Shown here: piece by piece, positions 47,799-61,929 of the stretch
How the letters are laid out: every line of letters starts with the position of its first letter
Numbering within the stretch: position 1 is the first letter of the stretch
From: Rhabditoides inermis
Lineage: Eukaryota; Nematoda; Chromadorea; Rhabditida; Rhabditidae
Reading direction: 5' to 3'
Length of the DNA stretch: 64,000 nucleotides
NCBI GenBank assembly: GCA_963966185.1
Contig: CAWZYM010000195.1
Location: 271,001-335,000, forward strand
The notes under the pieces: generated by a model
The model's input: the letters and a program-made list of their open reading frames with translations, nothing else
What the model was told of the DNA's origin: nothing
Database searches by the model: none
Program-made: the position numbers and the translations under genes

Positions 47799-47826
<28 letters not shown>
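47799..47826 (+). repeat. (GTGC)n microsatellite
   Basis: Seven GTGC/GCGT tetranucleotides. Confidence 0.8.
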
Positions 47827-47827
<1 letters not shown>

Positions 47828-48134
47828 ATCATGTTTTGAGATTTCTTGCCTTCCGTTGATGTGACGAAATTTAAAAAAAAATTGGAAAAAAGTTGATGTG
47901 ACGATGATATGACGTCTCACTGGTTCTTGATTTCTAAGCATTCGACGTTCGACCTTTGATTTTTACATGATAGACAGTGCAGGAAAATGGTTCGTCTGAT
48001 TATTGTAACGTTATAATCAAACGACATTTTCGATTTGCGCCATGATGTCAAATGTAATAAGAACCAATGACAGCACTGCTGAGCCGAATGCAAGAAGAAC
48101 CAGAAACTGCGTTGTCGTGGTCGTTAGTAAGTAC

Positions 48135-48200
48135 TCTATCGATAATTATCGATTGATAATCAATCGATAACCAACCGATAATCAGTCGATAATCAGTTGA
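48135..48200. repeat. TCGATAATCA short tandem repeat
   Basis: About six degenerate copies of a 10-base AT-rich palindromic word. Related words occur at 35228-35262 and 60818-60865. Confidence 0.7.
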
Positions 48201-48338
48201 GTCAAATATGAACGTCCGCCTCTCCGGTTGCTTGAATAACGCGCGCGATCAGAACCTACCCAACAAAGCTCGCCGGAGGTATTGGAAGAAATCATGTATG
48301 ACGCGAGCATTTTTCACAAATACTACGTAGAGACGGTT

Positions 48339-48694
48339 TCAATCATTCGATATCGGAGGTTGCGCGGGAACTCGGGTAATGAAGAGAGCGGCGACTGTTG
48401 CGCCGCGCGAGGCTACGATCAGCATGTGATCTGCAAGCCCAATGGCGTCGGCCGAGGAGGGTTCCACAGAGGCCGTGGAGATTTGCTGTTTGCGGCGCGC
48501 TTTCGCTGCTTGCGAATCATCCACGTGAGCACTCACCATAGTGCCGGATGATCTGAGCGGTCGCATTGGGTTTGACATCACCAGTCGGAGTGGACGCGGC
48601 GAGGACACCTGTATCGATCGACGGAATCAATCGATACTCGCTGATTACACGCACCTATGGTGCATAGCAGAAGCAGAAGGGCGGGCGGCCGCAT
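48339..48694 (-). CDS. Candidate small secreted protein
   Basis: Exon 1 (48694-48655) reads MRPPALLLLLCTIG, donor GTGCGTG. Exon 2 (48608-48537, acceptor ATACAG) continues in phase with VLAASTPTG...IIRHYG, giving a convincing signal peptide with cleavage expected near LAA. Donor GTGAGTGC follows. The third exon is ambiguous. An intron of 31 bases gives a basic tail (AKARRKQQ) to TGA at 48341-48339; an intron of 51 bases gives another open frame with two Cys. Thirty-one bases is short even for nematodes. Function unknown. Confidence 0.4.
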
Positions 48695-48840
48695 TCTGCG
48701 GAGCGGGGAAGAGAAATGACAGGGAGAGCGAGTGAGTGGAAGGATGGCTGGGTGGGGGAACGTCATTTCACATTTCACACGTCGTCATTTCTGATGAGGA
48801 CCAATCATCTTGGCTTCTGGTCACGTCTCACAAATTCACT

Positions 48841-49115
48841 GAATCGTTTTTTTTCACACAAACACAAGTTTGTACAGCTACAACAAAATACAGAAGAAAC
48901 GAATATAGCAAAGTTGTTTCATCGAAATCTATTGGTGGAACTTTTGTTGAAGCATTGCTTACACGCGCTCAACCTATTTTCATTTCGTATTATTTGATTT
49001 CGTTGCGTTTTTTTTTGTTAGAACTTTTGCTAACACAAGAGCACTATTGTTTCTAGAGCTTCAACAAAATACCGAAGAAATGAATGTAGCAAAGTTGTTT
49101 TTCAGTTAACTACCG
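48841..49115. repeat. Direct repeat, about 65 bases, two copies 170 bases apart
   Basis: ACAACAAAATACAGAAGAAA...TATAGCAAAGTTGTTT at about 48880-48920 recurs at 49055-49101 with a few changes. Confidence 0.7.
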
Positions 49116-49492
49116 GTCACCCGCCCGACTCAATCAGATCGCCCTATGTTGCACGGATCAAGAAGGAGCGGCAATGGAGGCAAACAAGCGACGAGATCGT
49201 CGGCACTCCGAGAAAGCGAGACGGGGCATGATGCTGCTATTCCTCACCCCAACACACTAGTCACCCGTCGTCAATCTCACACTCATACACTTACTTGTTC
49301 TATTATTGATTAACACAAATCTTGTATATTTATCAAACATCTAAACTCTCTCTAACACAAACGCAACAAGTAATGGATGAAACAATTGCTCTCAACCAAC
49401 TACTCTACGCTAAACATTCTACACAAGCACATGCTGCAACAACTAGTACACTTTACTCGTAATATCACAATCTACTATCTCCTCATCTCATC

Positions 49493-51393
<1,901 letters not shown>

Positions 51394-51687
51394 CTACAAA
51401 AAGGTACTACTACACAGTACATCTACAACATGATACTGTATGACAGCAAGCATACGGTGCGGTGACGCACCGTGACCAGGCAGAAGTATGGAACAAATTG
51501 CAGATATTCTACGGTACCAATCGACCGGTGACACTCGACAAAGGCAAGTGTAACATAACCGGTAACGTTTATTCAACAACATGCTAACCATCAACGCAAC
51601 AAAACAAATGAAATCAGACAGAGTGAGACTCGGTGTGTACAACACAATAACTTATTACAAACAATCACAATATTAATCAAACTCTCC

Positions 51688-54161
51688 TCAATCGGCGGTC
51701 CTCTGTCGAATGTTGCCCTTGTTCGTCTTCTTCTTGAATTCCACCACAGCGGGAGCCTTCTTCTTAGACACTGGAGCCACCTTCTCCTGAAAAATATCAA
51801 TAGTCATCACGAAAAGTCGAAAAGTGATTCTGGATATCTGGATACCGGATAATTACATGAAACGTGATTCGATTGACGAAAAGTCTTAAATAAAACAAAA
51901 CCATGCACATGTATCATTAAAAAAAGAAACGTATTAATTACAAAACACAGTGCACAGAGCACACACGAGACACCCACCTCGAACTCGATCTTCTTCTCCT
52001 CTGGCTTCTTGTTGGCCGCCCGCGCGGCTTCCAGCTCTGCCGCCTCCTTGGCCTCCTTCTCCCTGTACCGAGCAGTGAGGGGAGAGACGAACGCCGGCTT
52101 GTCCGACTCCTCTTGCTTACTACAACAAAACACACATTTAGAATGTTAACTGAATCGATCACTTTGACAACACATCCGGAGTGGGTTCGGAAACAGAAAT
52201 ATATAAAGTCGACGGGAATACAAACACACATAACCTAAATATTCGACAAAAACATAAGATTCCATTGTATCCACTAGGCATAATTCGGGCATAGTCGCAT
52301 AGAGAATAAACACTATTTGAGTTGCTCAGTCACAATCACAATTCAACGCTCCGATTGCAACATCTGGGTTCATCACGATTCACGATCGAAAAGAAAATAT
52401 GGCATGATAGGAAACGGGAATGGAAAGAGTGAAGTAAGCAGTAGACACTCACACCGCAGCTCCCCGCGTCCATGCGCCGATTCCCGTGGAAGTGGCGACG
52501 GGCGCGTCGATCTGAAACACACGACCTTCTCCCTCTCTCACCGGCCCCCACTCGCTACATATCTCCGTACTACTACTGCAGAGAGATCTCTCCGCCCTCC
52601 CTCTCTCTCCATTCATCTTTCCCTCCCTCCCTCCCTCCCTCTCCTCCTCTCTCTCCCCCTCCCTCTCTCTTCCTCTCTTTCTCTCCCTTCCTCCCGCTCT
52701 CTCTCCACTCACCGTCCCTCCCTCCTCGTCGCTCTCGTACTCAGGCTGGAACTCGTCCGCCTGTTGCACCACCGGCTGCACGAATGGCGCCGCCTCGCCC
52801 GGTTCCAGCTTCACCTAAACAAATACAGTCAATGAAGAGAAAATTAATCAGGAAGAGAGAGCACACTTATAACCACGTAGATTTCAACTTCCGAACCCGA
52901 TCCCGAAATTCAGGATACCGAAATCCAGATGGATCTCAAATGGCTATTTCACAGTAACCTATACTATATCATATCCAAAAAACACAAACATCATAAACAC
53001 TGCATCAACCGTGTATGAGTTTGAGAAGTTGATGTATCAACACGCAAAGGATTGCCAACTGCACTCGCACTTTCTGAGAACTCTGCACGCCGCTGGGAAT
53101 CATACCCTCCTAGAGCATTAGAAAACTCGAAAGCATCATTGCATATCGGAATCAAGCTGATAACCTCGCTCTTCCTCCCTCCTCCTCTCTTCCTCCCTCC
53201 TCCTTCCTCCCCCCCCCTCTCTCTCTCCCTCACCTCCTCGCCCGCTTGATCTCCTTTTCTGTCAGGCCCTGCTCCCGCATCATTCGACGGCGACGCGCGC
53301 GGAACGACTCCTCTCAAAAGAACAACGTAAGACATATGCACGGTATAACTACTACGCAATGACCGCGAAACGGTATGTTGGGTATAGTAGTATTATCAGA
53401 TCAACTGGACACTAACATTGTGTGTATTAACTTAACATGCTATCACATATCGTTCGCCATACGCAAAGATAGAAGACGTGTCCAATAAAAAAGTGTGGCA
53501 AACAGCGTAAAAATACGCTTCGCAGAAAACATTTAAGAAACCTTCTTCATTACACGAATCAATCGTGTTTCATTGGAAGTATAAGTTATATGTAAATCTT
53601 CCAACAGCCAATTATGAACCCACAGCAATGCAAAACTATAGACCACTCAACAACAACCTCATACTCAATACTGTCACCCCTCCCCCCTTCCTCCAATCCA
53701 CTACAACAAATATGCTTCAAATCTTAATCAAGTCACACAAAACAAACTTTCACCAATAGCTTGCATATGTCACCATCAAAACTACCTAACCACACCACCC
53801 ACCCTTCCTTCTCTCCCTCTCCCCATCGGCAGGCGGCAGACCCCCGTGTGCGGGTGGGAGACCAGTGTAGGCGGGAGGCAGTCCGCTTTCTCCAGGCAGC
53901 GGGATCCCACCCGGTCCATCCTCTCCCTCTCCCTCCGCCGGTGGCAGGCCAAATGCCAGCGACAGCGTCGGTCGGGTGTTCATCATGGTAGGCGCTGACA
54001 ATATCGATATTGATATGATGACACAATTTGAATATACGATGTACTCACCTCCCCACTCCTTACATCCCTCGGGCGCCTTTTTGGGAGCCGATCGGAGCAG
54101 CGTCGCGCCACTCGAGAGCGTCTCCACCATGCCTGTGAGAGAGGTGGGATAAGCTAGCAAC

Positions 54162-54198
<37 letters not shown>

Positions 54199-54272
54199 CG
54201 ATGAACGGCACTCACCAGTCTTTCCCTTATCAATGCGGAACGTCTGCGAGTCGAGCTGCTGGCCCTTCGCAA
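51688..54272 (-). CDS. wbp4: WBP4/FBP21-like splicing-factor gene, C-terminal exons
   Basis: Exons from the N side: 54272-54216, 54132-54049, 53994 to about 53810, about 53312-53234, possibly 53150-53000, 52814-52713, 52511-52453, 52119-51978, 51786-51688 (stop). The last four join in phase, as do the first three. The C-terminus (KIEFEEKVAPVS...VVEFKKK...GNIRQR) resembles the WBP4 ending (VVFKEK...APVFKKRR...RNLRQR), and IGAW..GAAVKQE sits where WBP4 has GEWQEIKQE. The middle has LPPA repeats and an acidic EYESDEEGG. WBP4 is a spliceosomal protein with an N-terminal U1-type zinc finger and WW domains; I see neither here, so the 5' exons are missing from my model or absent. Two mid-gene joins are unresolved. 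Confidence 0.5.
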
Positions 54273-54417
54273 CTGAAAAATGAAACAATATTTGGTAAAA
54301 TATCACACAAATACTTCATGAACAAATTTGAAAATTATAGAATATCTAATATCCTTTTTTTAGGAGAGAAATGCCTTATGAATTAGCAATCATATTAAGT
54401 TAGTAAGAATTTGGGCT

Positions 54418-54427
54418 GGAAGAGAGC

Positions 54428-54498
<71 letters not shown>

Positions 54499-54529
54499 GC
54501 TCTCTCGCTCTCCCTTTATTACCCACAAT

Positions 54530-54573
<44 letters not shown>

Positions 54574-54670
54574 CACAGAAACGAAGACGACCCTCCCTCG
54601 CGGCCGCAGATTCTCGGTGATAGTGATGCAAAGCGGAATTTGGATGTTCTAAACAGGGATCTCTCTCTCC
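54418..54670 (-). pseudogene. Stray copy of an MFS-transporter exon with flanking intron pieces
   Basis: 54578-54650 repeats the transporter exon 59463-59392 with its acceptor and donor. Two amino acids change in the exon (NIQIPL and LRPRG). 54418-54527 repeats the intron start at 59051-59130, up to CTTTATTACCCAC. The two exons that lie between these pieces in the parent are missing. So this is a deleted partial duplicate 4.5 kb away. Confidence 0.85.
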
Positions 54671-54899
54671 CTCCCTCTCTCTCCCTCCCTCTCTCTCCCT
54701 CTCTCTCCTCCTCCTCCTCTCTCTCTCTTTCTCTTTCTTTCTCTCTCCCTCGTATTTTGAAAATGGAGGATTTTTAAAAGCGCGTTAGCGCCGGGAAAAC
54801 TAGTACTTTTAGAGTGTTGTGGAGTGGAAATGAAGGCAGTACACGAACAATTTGGTTGAATGAAGTGGGTCCTGAGTGGCGATTGATCATTCACCCCCA

Positions 54900-55056
54900 C
54901 TTGGAGTATAGAGACTCCTGCAAATCTTGGCTACATTTGACAGATGTCCGATAAGTTGGTCTTTTCGATCAAGCCTAAAGGTCATCTGCTGTGGTTGGAC
55001 TCTCCCCGTCTAAGCCTAAGGGTTATTGGAGGTTTCTCTCTCTTTCTCTCTTTCTT

Positions 55057-55087
<31 letters not shown>

Positions 55088-55757
55088 GCCCTTAGCCTAA
55101 CTCCTTGCTCAACTCGATGCATTGCATACTGGTTCATGAGTAAGACTAAAGGTATCGGACAGTTCGACTATATTTATTATGTACAGCATATATGATACAA
55201 GCACAAACAATGGTACCAAACAAAGGAGCACTGAACGAATGAGAGAAGCACTACTTGCGGGGGCAGAAAATCTTACGTTCGCGAAACCAATATGTATGTC
55301 ATTGCTGAGACCTGAGCAAATCTGAAAAAAGTGGCGTTTGTGATTCGAAGTATATAGTAAAACCAGAAGGAATAAAACTGTGTCTATCGCGGTACATCGG
55401 CTGAACACCACATCTCATCAAAACCAGAAGTATTCTATAAAAGAACGACCCCGCAAAGAACAAGGTTTCGAACCGTTTAAAATGAACAATTCGATCACAC
55501 AGTACATCACGGGGGCGGCACACGGTTGAACCAATCATGTGAAACCAAACACTCATCATTTGTGTACCTACGGTTGTCATTGCAAGGTTATTGTGGCATT
55601 TTTCATACTCAATTTTGAGAAATTCTAGAAGATCGACTTGTATTGTGATCGTTTTTCGTTCGTCGTGTATTTATGCATTTTTCTGTACAGTTTGTTATTT
55701 TCTTTTTGCACAATTCAAGCAATACTATTCATATTGTTTATATCTTTCAAGGATGTT
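54900..55757. other. No supportable gene
   Basis: Contains a (TC)n tract at 55028-55085 and AAGCCTAA words repeated near 54973, 55010 and 55095. No coding exon supported. Confidence 0.4.
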
Positions 55758-56646
55758 TATAGTGGGTCCCCCGTTTTCGCGGTCCTCTAATTACGAGAAA
55801 TGACGCAGACACAAACCAGACAATCGGTCGATTATGGAAATGATCTCTATTCCAAGGGGCGATTGCCGGTTTTGTCGAATATCTTGACCATGAATGAAAA
55901 ATATTCAAATTTTGCTACGTAGGTTTGTTTGTTTGCCTATCAAGTATGCGCTCATGAATTTTTGTGAAATTTTATTTAATTTAACCGAGTTATTTTCAAG
56001 TTTGTGTACAAAATTGGGGATAACTGCGAGTTGGTAGCTCAACTTTGATACAGAATCAGAGTATTCCAATGGGAGGAAGAATCCATGATTATACATGTAG
56101 TTTTTTCACTAGAAAACAGTTTAATATAATTTTTAATTTTATCCTATTTTATATTTTGCTAATTATATGAATACCAGACTAAATTTCCCAAACTTTTGTA
56201 CGTAGAGGTCAAGTAAACGGGTTTTCAGAAGCTACCATCTGAAAATTGTAGAAAAATATTCATTTGCTGAGGAGTTATTTTCGTTTATCGATCAGATATC
56301 GATCACGACTTCAATGCGAATAAACCTCGACTACGAAGACCTCACGTACTCGTTTTTGCCTGAGTCTAACGGTACTCAAATTGGGAAGAATCTATCGCAA
56401 TGCAATCACATTTAAATCACTTTTCAAAATATGACGCGGTTACGGTAGTTGCTGCGCTGGTGGCACAGTTCATTTTCCTACATTACGTATGCAATTTCAT
56501 CTCGTTCACACCGCTAACCGGTCTAGAAAGTGAAAAAAAATGAACTAGCGAAACGCGTCTGGTATCTCAATTTATTAGTCGGGACTGTCACATCTCGTAT
56601 TCCATTTTTCGTTTTGCCGGACCGCGAAAACGGGGGACCCACTATA
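55758..56646. mobile_element. Non-autonomous DNA transposon with 28-base terminal inverted repeats
   Basis: Left end TATAGTGGGTCCCCCGTTTT (55758 on) is mirrored exactly at the right end to 56646. TA sits at both borders, as in TA-targeting Tc1/mariner-pogo elements. The AGTGGGTCCCC...TTTTCGCG ends resemble Tigger/pogo ends. 889 bases with no transposase frame. Confidence 0.85.
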
Positions 56647-56825
56647 TAAGTAGAGGAGAAAAATAATCAATTTACGTGCTACATTATCAATGCTATATTT
56701 TCAGGGGCACTTTCATCGTTTATTCCGATTATTGCAACAATATGGAAAAGCATAAAAAGAAGGACACAGAGTATTACGTTATTCATTGACAAATAAAACG
56801 AGAATGAATGAACATTTATCTTATT

Positions 56826-57219
56826 ACACTAATTGTTGTTGTTTGTTTATCAGCCTGATTCCGACATGTACATACAATGGTAGCATGATGGGTTATCTGG
56901 AAGCACACACAATCCTACAGTGGGGTATTGGGGCTCCTTGGCTGGAACAGTGCGGCGCGAGTCCTGATTGTTCATGGTAGATGGGCGTGAACATCGCGAA
57001 GTGACCAGTTCCGGATGCGAGGCGTGGTGAAGATCTTGAAAGACTGCCGCCGCCGATGGTAGAGCTCTCACTCAGAGGGTGAGAGTGGGTTCACGCGCCC
57101 CACCGGGAGGTAGTGGAATTCGGTAGAACAATTGCCCGCGAGGGGAATCGAACCAGCGACCGTTCACTTAGCAAGCTGTGACGCTATCCACTTGGCCAAC
57201 CCGGCCCCACACTAATTGT
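56826..57219 (-). mobile_element. tRNA-derived SINE with target-site duplications
   Basis: Flanked by 11-base direct repeats ACACTAATTGT at 56826-56836 and 57209-57219. The minus-strand head at 57208 has A-box TGGCCAAGTGG and B-box GGTTCGATTCC, and an anticodon-loop-like TTGCTAA that would suit a serine tRNA ancestor. The body of about 290 bases ends in TGATAAACAAACAAC. Head, body and duplications are all complete, so this insertion looks fairly recent. Confidence 0.85.
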
Positions 57220-57322
57220 ACAACACTAACAATTTTAATCGAAATGCAATGAATCATCTAACGTTTTCTAATACGAATACAGTGTTTATAATCTACGTTT
57301 GTAAGACTTGTAAGTAAGAGGT

Positions 57323-59334
57323 TCAGAGTTTGTTGCTGTCCAGGTTGTTCATGTCTCTATCGAGCTCCGAGAGAGTAGAGCCATTGGAGGCAGACGTGAA
57401 GCCCGCCCTGAAGATTCTCTCTCTCTCTCTCTATATCTCTCTCCCTCTCCCTCTCCCTCTCCTTCTCTTTCTCCCTCTCCCTCTCCCTCTCCCTCTCCCT
57501 CTCCCTCTCTCTCTCCCCTTCTCTCTCTCCCTCTCTCTCTCTCCTACCTTCCAAACCGCATATCACTGATTGCCATAGGGATCCTAGTCTGTTTCATGAG
57601 TTGAGAGAGAATCGGCAGGCCCGCTGCCGCCAGACCACACACGAACAGCAGATGCGACTCGTTCAGATCGATCATCTAGGCAGGTACTGTACTTTGACCT
57701 ATACGGTAGCTACCGTATACCTGTTCCACCGTCTCGCCAGCGTTCTGCGACAGCGTCTGAGCGGCTAGAACGAGCAGTTCGAGAAGGACAAAGAAGATGA
57801 TGCGGTAACGGATCGGGGCCTGGAAAGATCTCTCTCTCTCTTTCTCTCTTCTCTCTCTTTTTTTTCTCTCTCTCTCTCATTCAAACTCACAAACTCCAGT
57901 GCTATGATGAATAGCGCAATCTGAGTGACACCGCCTGATACAGTCAGTAGACCGAGCAGTCCATAGGTCAGCGTGGTCACTGGAAAATGTATTCATCTCT
58001 CTCTCTCTCCCTCTCTCTCTCTCTTTCTCTGTACTTTCTATCTCTCTTTCACAGTACCATTTGGATTGAGGTGTTCCACATTCTTGGGCAGAGAATCGAA
58101 TGCCGTCAATTGGAACATGAGCGCAAGCAGGCATAGACAAGAGATCACATGGGACAGAAAGGCGGAGAGACGACGATCCAGGCTGTAAACATTGATTTGA
58201 CATGGGTTGAGGTAGGAGAATAATTTGAACCTTCTTGCAAAGATTAGGGTTACGGAAGGAGAATAATTTGATCTTCTTGCAAAGATGAGGGTTACGGTAG
58301 GAGAATAATTTGACCTTTTTCAAAGATGAGGGTTACGGTAGGAGAATAATTTGATCTTCTTGCAAATAAGGAAAGATAAATTGACTACCCACAGCATTAT
58401 GACAGGGAGGGCGATAAGTGAAATGAGACCCGTAACGGCTCCGTATGCGTACTGGCTGAAAGATGAGGGGTGAGTGAATAGAGAGAGGAGAGAGAGAAAG
58501 ATAGAGAGAGGGAGAGGAGAGAGAGAGAAAGATAGAGAGATGGAGAGGAGAGAGAGAGAAAGATGAAGAGAGGGAAAGGAGAGTCTCACGTTGGAATAAA
58601 AGAAAGCGGCAGGTGCTTGCCGAGAATGCGCGACTGTGTGGTCACCACACGAGAAATGGCACTGAAAACACATCAACCTACTTTTCTCCCGTTTTTTAAC
58701 AAGAGGAAGAGAGAGAGAGAGAGGAGAGAAGAGGGAGGGACCACCCACGTAGCGAGTATGATGCACATGGCCTGCCTCCAGACTCCCGGATGTCGCCCTC
58801 CCTCCCGCATCGCAGCTATCCGGGAGGCAGGCGCGAGGGCCGCGTACGAGTTGTCTTCGATCAGGTCGTCCGCCCGAGTGTTGAACGGAGAATCTCAACC
58901 ATCAACGATGACGTATGAATCCATGGTGACGTCATTCCAGAGTGACGTAAGCATATCCTTCTCACCGTAGTCCTCAATGTGCTTGAGTTGTTTTCCAAGC
59001 AGTTCTCGTTGATTAGTGGCCATAGCCCAAGCGACACTGTGCGGGAGTAGGCTGGAAGAGAGCTCATCTTTCTCTCTCTCTCTCTCTCTCTCTCTCGCTT
59101 TCTCTCTCTCGCTCTCCCTTTATTACCCACGTGTACACTGTTCCGAAAGCGACGATAGACATGGTCAGGTAAACAGCAGCGGTGAAGTACCTAGAAAACA
59201 ATGTGTGTGATGAAAAGAAAAAAAAGTGCTCACCAGTCTTTGAGGTAAACATGCAATACAGCGGCGAGTACCGTACACGCGCCGTCGATCAGAGAGATGA
59301 GCTGAAAAAGAGATGTGAGAGAAAGAGTAAGGGA

Positions 59335-59388
<54 letters not shown>

Positions 59389-59506
59389 CACAGAAACGAA
59401 GACGACCCTCCCTCGCGACCGCAGATTCTCGGTGATAGTGATGCAGAGAGGAATTTTGATGTTCTAAACAGGGATCTCTCTCGCTCTTTCCTCTCTCTCC
59501 TCCTCC

Positions 59507-59557
<51 letters not shown>

Positions 59558-61264
59558 TCTCTCTCCCTCCCTCTCTCTTTCTCCCTTTCTCTCTCTCTCT
59601 TTCTCTCTCTCTCCCTCTCTCTCTCCCTCTTTCTCTTCCCCTCTCTTCTTCTCTTCCCACAATATAGCTCATAGTGTGGAAGGCGATTCCCCCGTTGTAC
59701 GGTCCATAGCGAGACACGAACAGCATCCCCGAAGAGACGACCAGTGCATAGCAACCGGTTAGGAGGAGGGTGCGAGGCGAGAGACTGGAACAAGTAAACA
59801 GGTAAACAAGTAAACAAGCAAGTAAACAACACCTGTATCCGAGAATCAGCAGCAGACTGCCGACAATGTAGCAGATGGAAGTGTGCGCGTCCACTTCGCT
59901 CATCGAACTCTGGAGTACGGTACTTTAGACAGGTTACGGTATCGCTACAGTATCCCACCTCAGTAATGGCGTGATTGCGCGAGAGGCTGATGTGCTCTCT
60001 GTGATAGGACTGATCACGAGCGGACTGTGAAAATAGAAGTAAACAAGTAAACAATCTGGTAAACAACCTTCTTGCCATGTGTGGACTGAATCCATGAGAT
60101 GAATGTCTTGGCTATCCTCTCATCCATTGTGATCGTCTCCCGCCAATGGGAGCAGACAGCGGGCGGCCAGTGCTTGGCACAGTCGTCATACAGCATGTCT
60201 AGGGGTACGGTATGGGTACGGTATATGTCGGGTAACTGTACTCTACCGTACCTTTTGTCCACACTGTGTACTTTCTCTCCTGCGCGCCGAAAGTCGCCAG
60301 AAAGTAGAGCAGCAGTCCGATCGCAATGTTGCGAACGAAGAAACGGTGGTGGTGTGCTGGAATGTGTATTGTAGTTTGCTAATTGTGTCTTGATCATGTG
60401 ATCATTGTAGTTTGATCAGTCACTCACGCCTCATTTCCAGTACGTGATCGATGCGGACGCGGGAGCGATGCATGTGTCCTGGAATCATTCTCTCTTACTG
60501 TCTTCCTCTCTTTCTCCCTCCCTCTCCCTCCCTCTCCCTCCCTCTCCCTCCCTCTCCCTCCCTCTCCCTCCCTCTCCCTCCCTCTCCCTCCCTCTCCCTC
60601 CGTCCCGTCTCCTTCTCTACCTCTCTCTCCTCCTCTCTCTCTCTCACCAGCCGTGGGTGACTTGCTGGGTGCACTCTGTTCCATCCTCCTCCTAACAGGG
60701 ATGTGGGGTTTGGTGTGAACAAAGTGTTTCGCAATCGGATACGGCAGTTTCTCGCAGCTCGTCAGAGCAATGGTCTTCGTGAGCTCATCGCTACCCGTCC
60801 GAATGTCCTGCAACCACTCAATATCACTCGATATCACTCGATATCAGTCGACAATCAATCTATATCACCCGCTACCTTGGATGTCTCTCGGCTCTTGTGC
60901 TCTAGGGACTCGCGGCTCTCCCTGGACTTGCAGTGCCCCGTCTGCTCGGCTGATGCGGGCTTGGACGCGGCCTCTTTCGATGGGGGCAGCGCCGACTCGC
61001 GCTGTGTCAGAAAGTAGCTGGACAGGGGCAGAGAGAGGGCAGGCGGAGTGTCCCCCGACGCGTCCCCAGACTTCAACGGAGTCCCTCCCAGGAGAGACGG
61101 GTCCTTGGAACCTGCGAGGGAGGGGTGAGAGAGAGGAGAGAGGGGAGAGAGAGAGAAAGAGAGAAGGAGAGCGAGATACCTGATTGAGGTATGACATGTC
61201 TGTTTTGTGGTGGCTGCATTCTCCCGCTCGGAAGAGGAGAGAGGAAATGATTGAGAAACGGCAT
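57323..61264 (-). CDS. SLC22-like major facilitator transporter, 21 exons, 708 aa
   Basis: Starts at ATG 61264 (MPFLNHFL). Exons: 61264-61180, 61111-60876, 60807-60648, 60478-60428, 60356-60252, 60198-60068, 60024-59959, 59909-59833, 59784-59661, 59463-59392, 59301-59234, 59190-59131, 59051-58966, 58893-58749, 58661-58590, 58455-58393, 58182-58058, 57979-57891, 57819-57721, 57675-57548, 57407-57323. They total 2127 bases with all joins in phase. About 177 residues of Ser/Lys-rich N-terminus precede the first membrane span (IAIGLLLYFLATF), then a large loop with two Cys. LGYRLSPRTLLLTG sits at the MFS loop 2-3 position, ENLRSRGRV after span 4, and ALEFAPIRYR at the second-half repeat. These positions fit SLC22/organic-ion transporters. 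Substrate unknown. Longer than the usual 550 aa because of the N-terminal extension. Confidence 0.75.
57415..57545. repeat. (CTCTCC)n microsatellite in the last transporter intron
   Basis: Hexanucleotide CTCCCT repeats; similar tracts fill other introns of this gene (57828-57880, 58000-58045, 58480-58580, 59068-59118, 59338-59386, 59475-59650, 60500-60640). Confidence 0.9.
58210..58372. repeat. Four tandem copies of a 47-48-base unit
   Basis: Unit GAGAATAATTTGATCTTCTT...GGGTTACGGTAG, in the transporter intron 58183-58392. The third unit has a small deletion. Confidence 0.9.
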
Positions 61265-61925
61265 TGTTTTCAAAGAGAAACTGCGATTTGCATGACTGTC
61301 ACTGTTTGCTGTCTTCTCTGTTTTGTGGCCACGTGAGCAAACCACGAATGGGAAAAAGGCTGATGACAAAAAGTGAAGATTTTCTACGGGGTGCAGCAAT
61401 AGCAACGGTCTCCATCTAAAACGCATCGGCTAGACATTCGCCTCCGCACACCTGCGACCTCATTTGCATATATTCCGAATCCACCTCATTTGCATACATT
61501 CCGAATCCTTTTCCTACATCTCGAAACATCTTGAAAGACACTGCAAGGTTCCGTCATTACTTCACTGCTTTGATCACTTTAATTTACATACTATCACTAT
61601 GATGTTTTCAATCTTATTGTATATCTATCCTTCCCCTCTAGCACAAAGACTAGTCGCAACTGCTTTTTGTAACCCTACGCGCTTTGTTTGGAGCATGGTA
61701 CGATAACGCTAGCTATTGTATGTATTGTTTCCGATTCCATACCTTGATTCAGGTATTTGAATGGCACTCGACGTATCTGGGACGTTTCCTATGCGGTCGA
61801 ATACTACGATAAGGTTGGAGTTATCTGTATGAAGTGATCACATTTTTCGTTTCAGGCTTCCTCGAACTACTGTAACTTTTGGTTGCTTTCTGGATCCGTT
61901 TTTGTTTCTCTTTTCTACGGATTTA
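61265..61925. other. Upstream of the transporter; no gene supported
   Basis: Probably holds the transporter promoter and possibly the upstream part of the Tc1-like relic. A short repeat CATTTGCATA(T/C)ATTCCGAATCC occurs twice at 61463-61507. Confidence 0.4.
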
Positions 61926-61929
61926 CAGT

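Noticed and set aside
48339..48560. Insulin-like peptide from the 51-base-intron reading (LCG...C)
   Set aside because: Cysteine spacing is one residue short and no A-chain cysteines follow.
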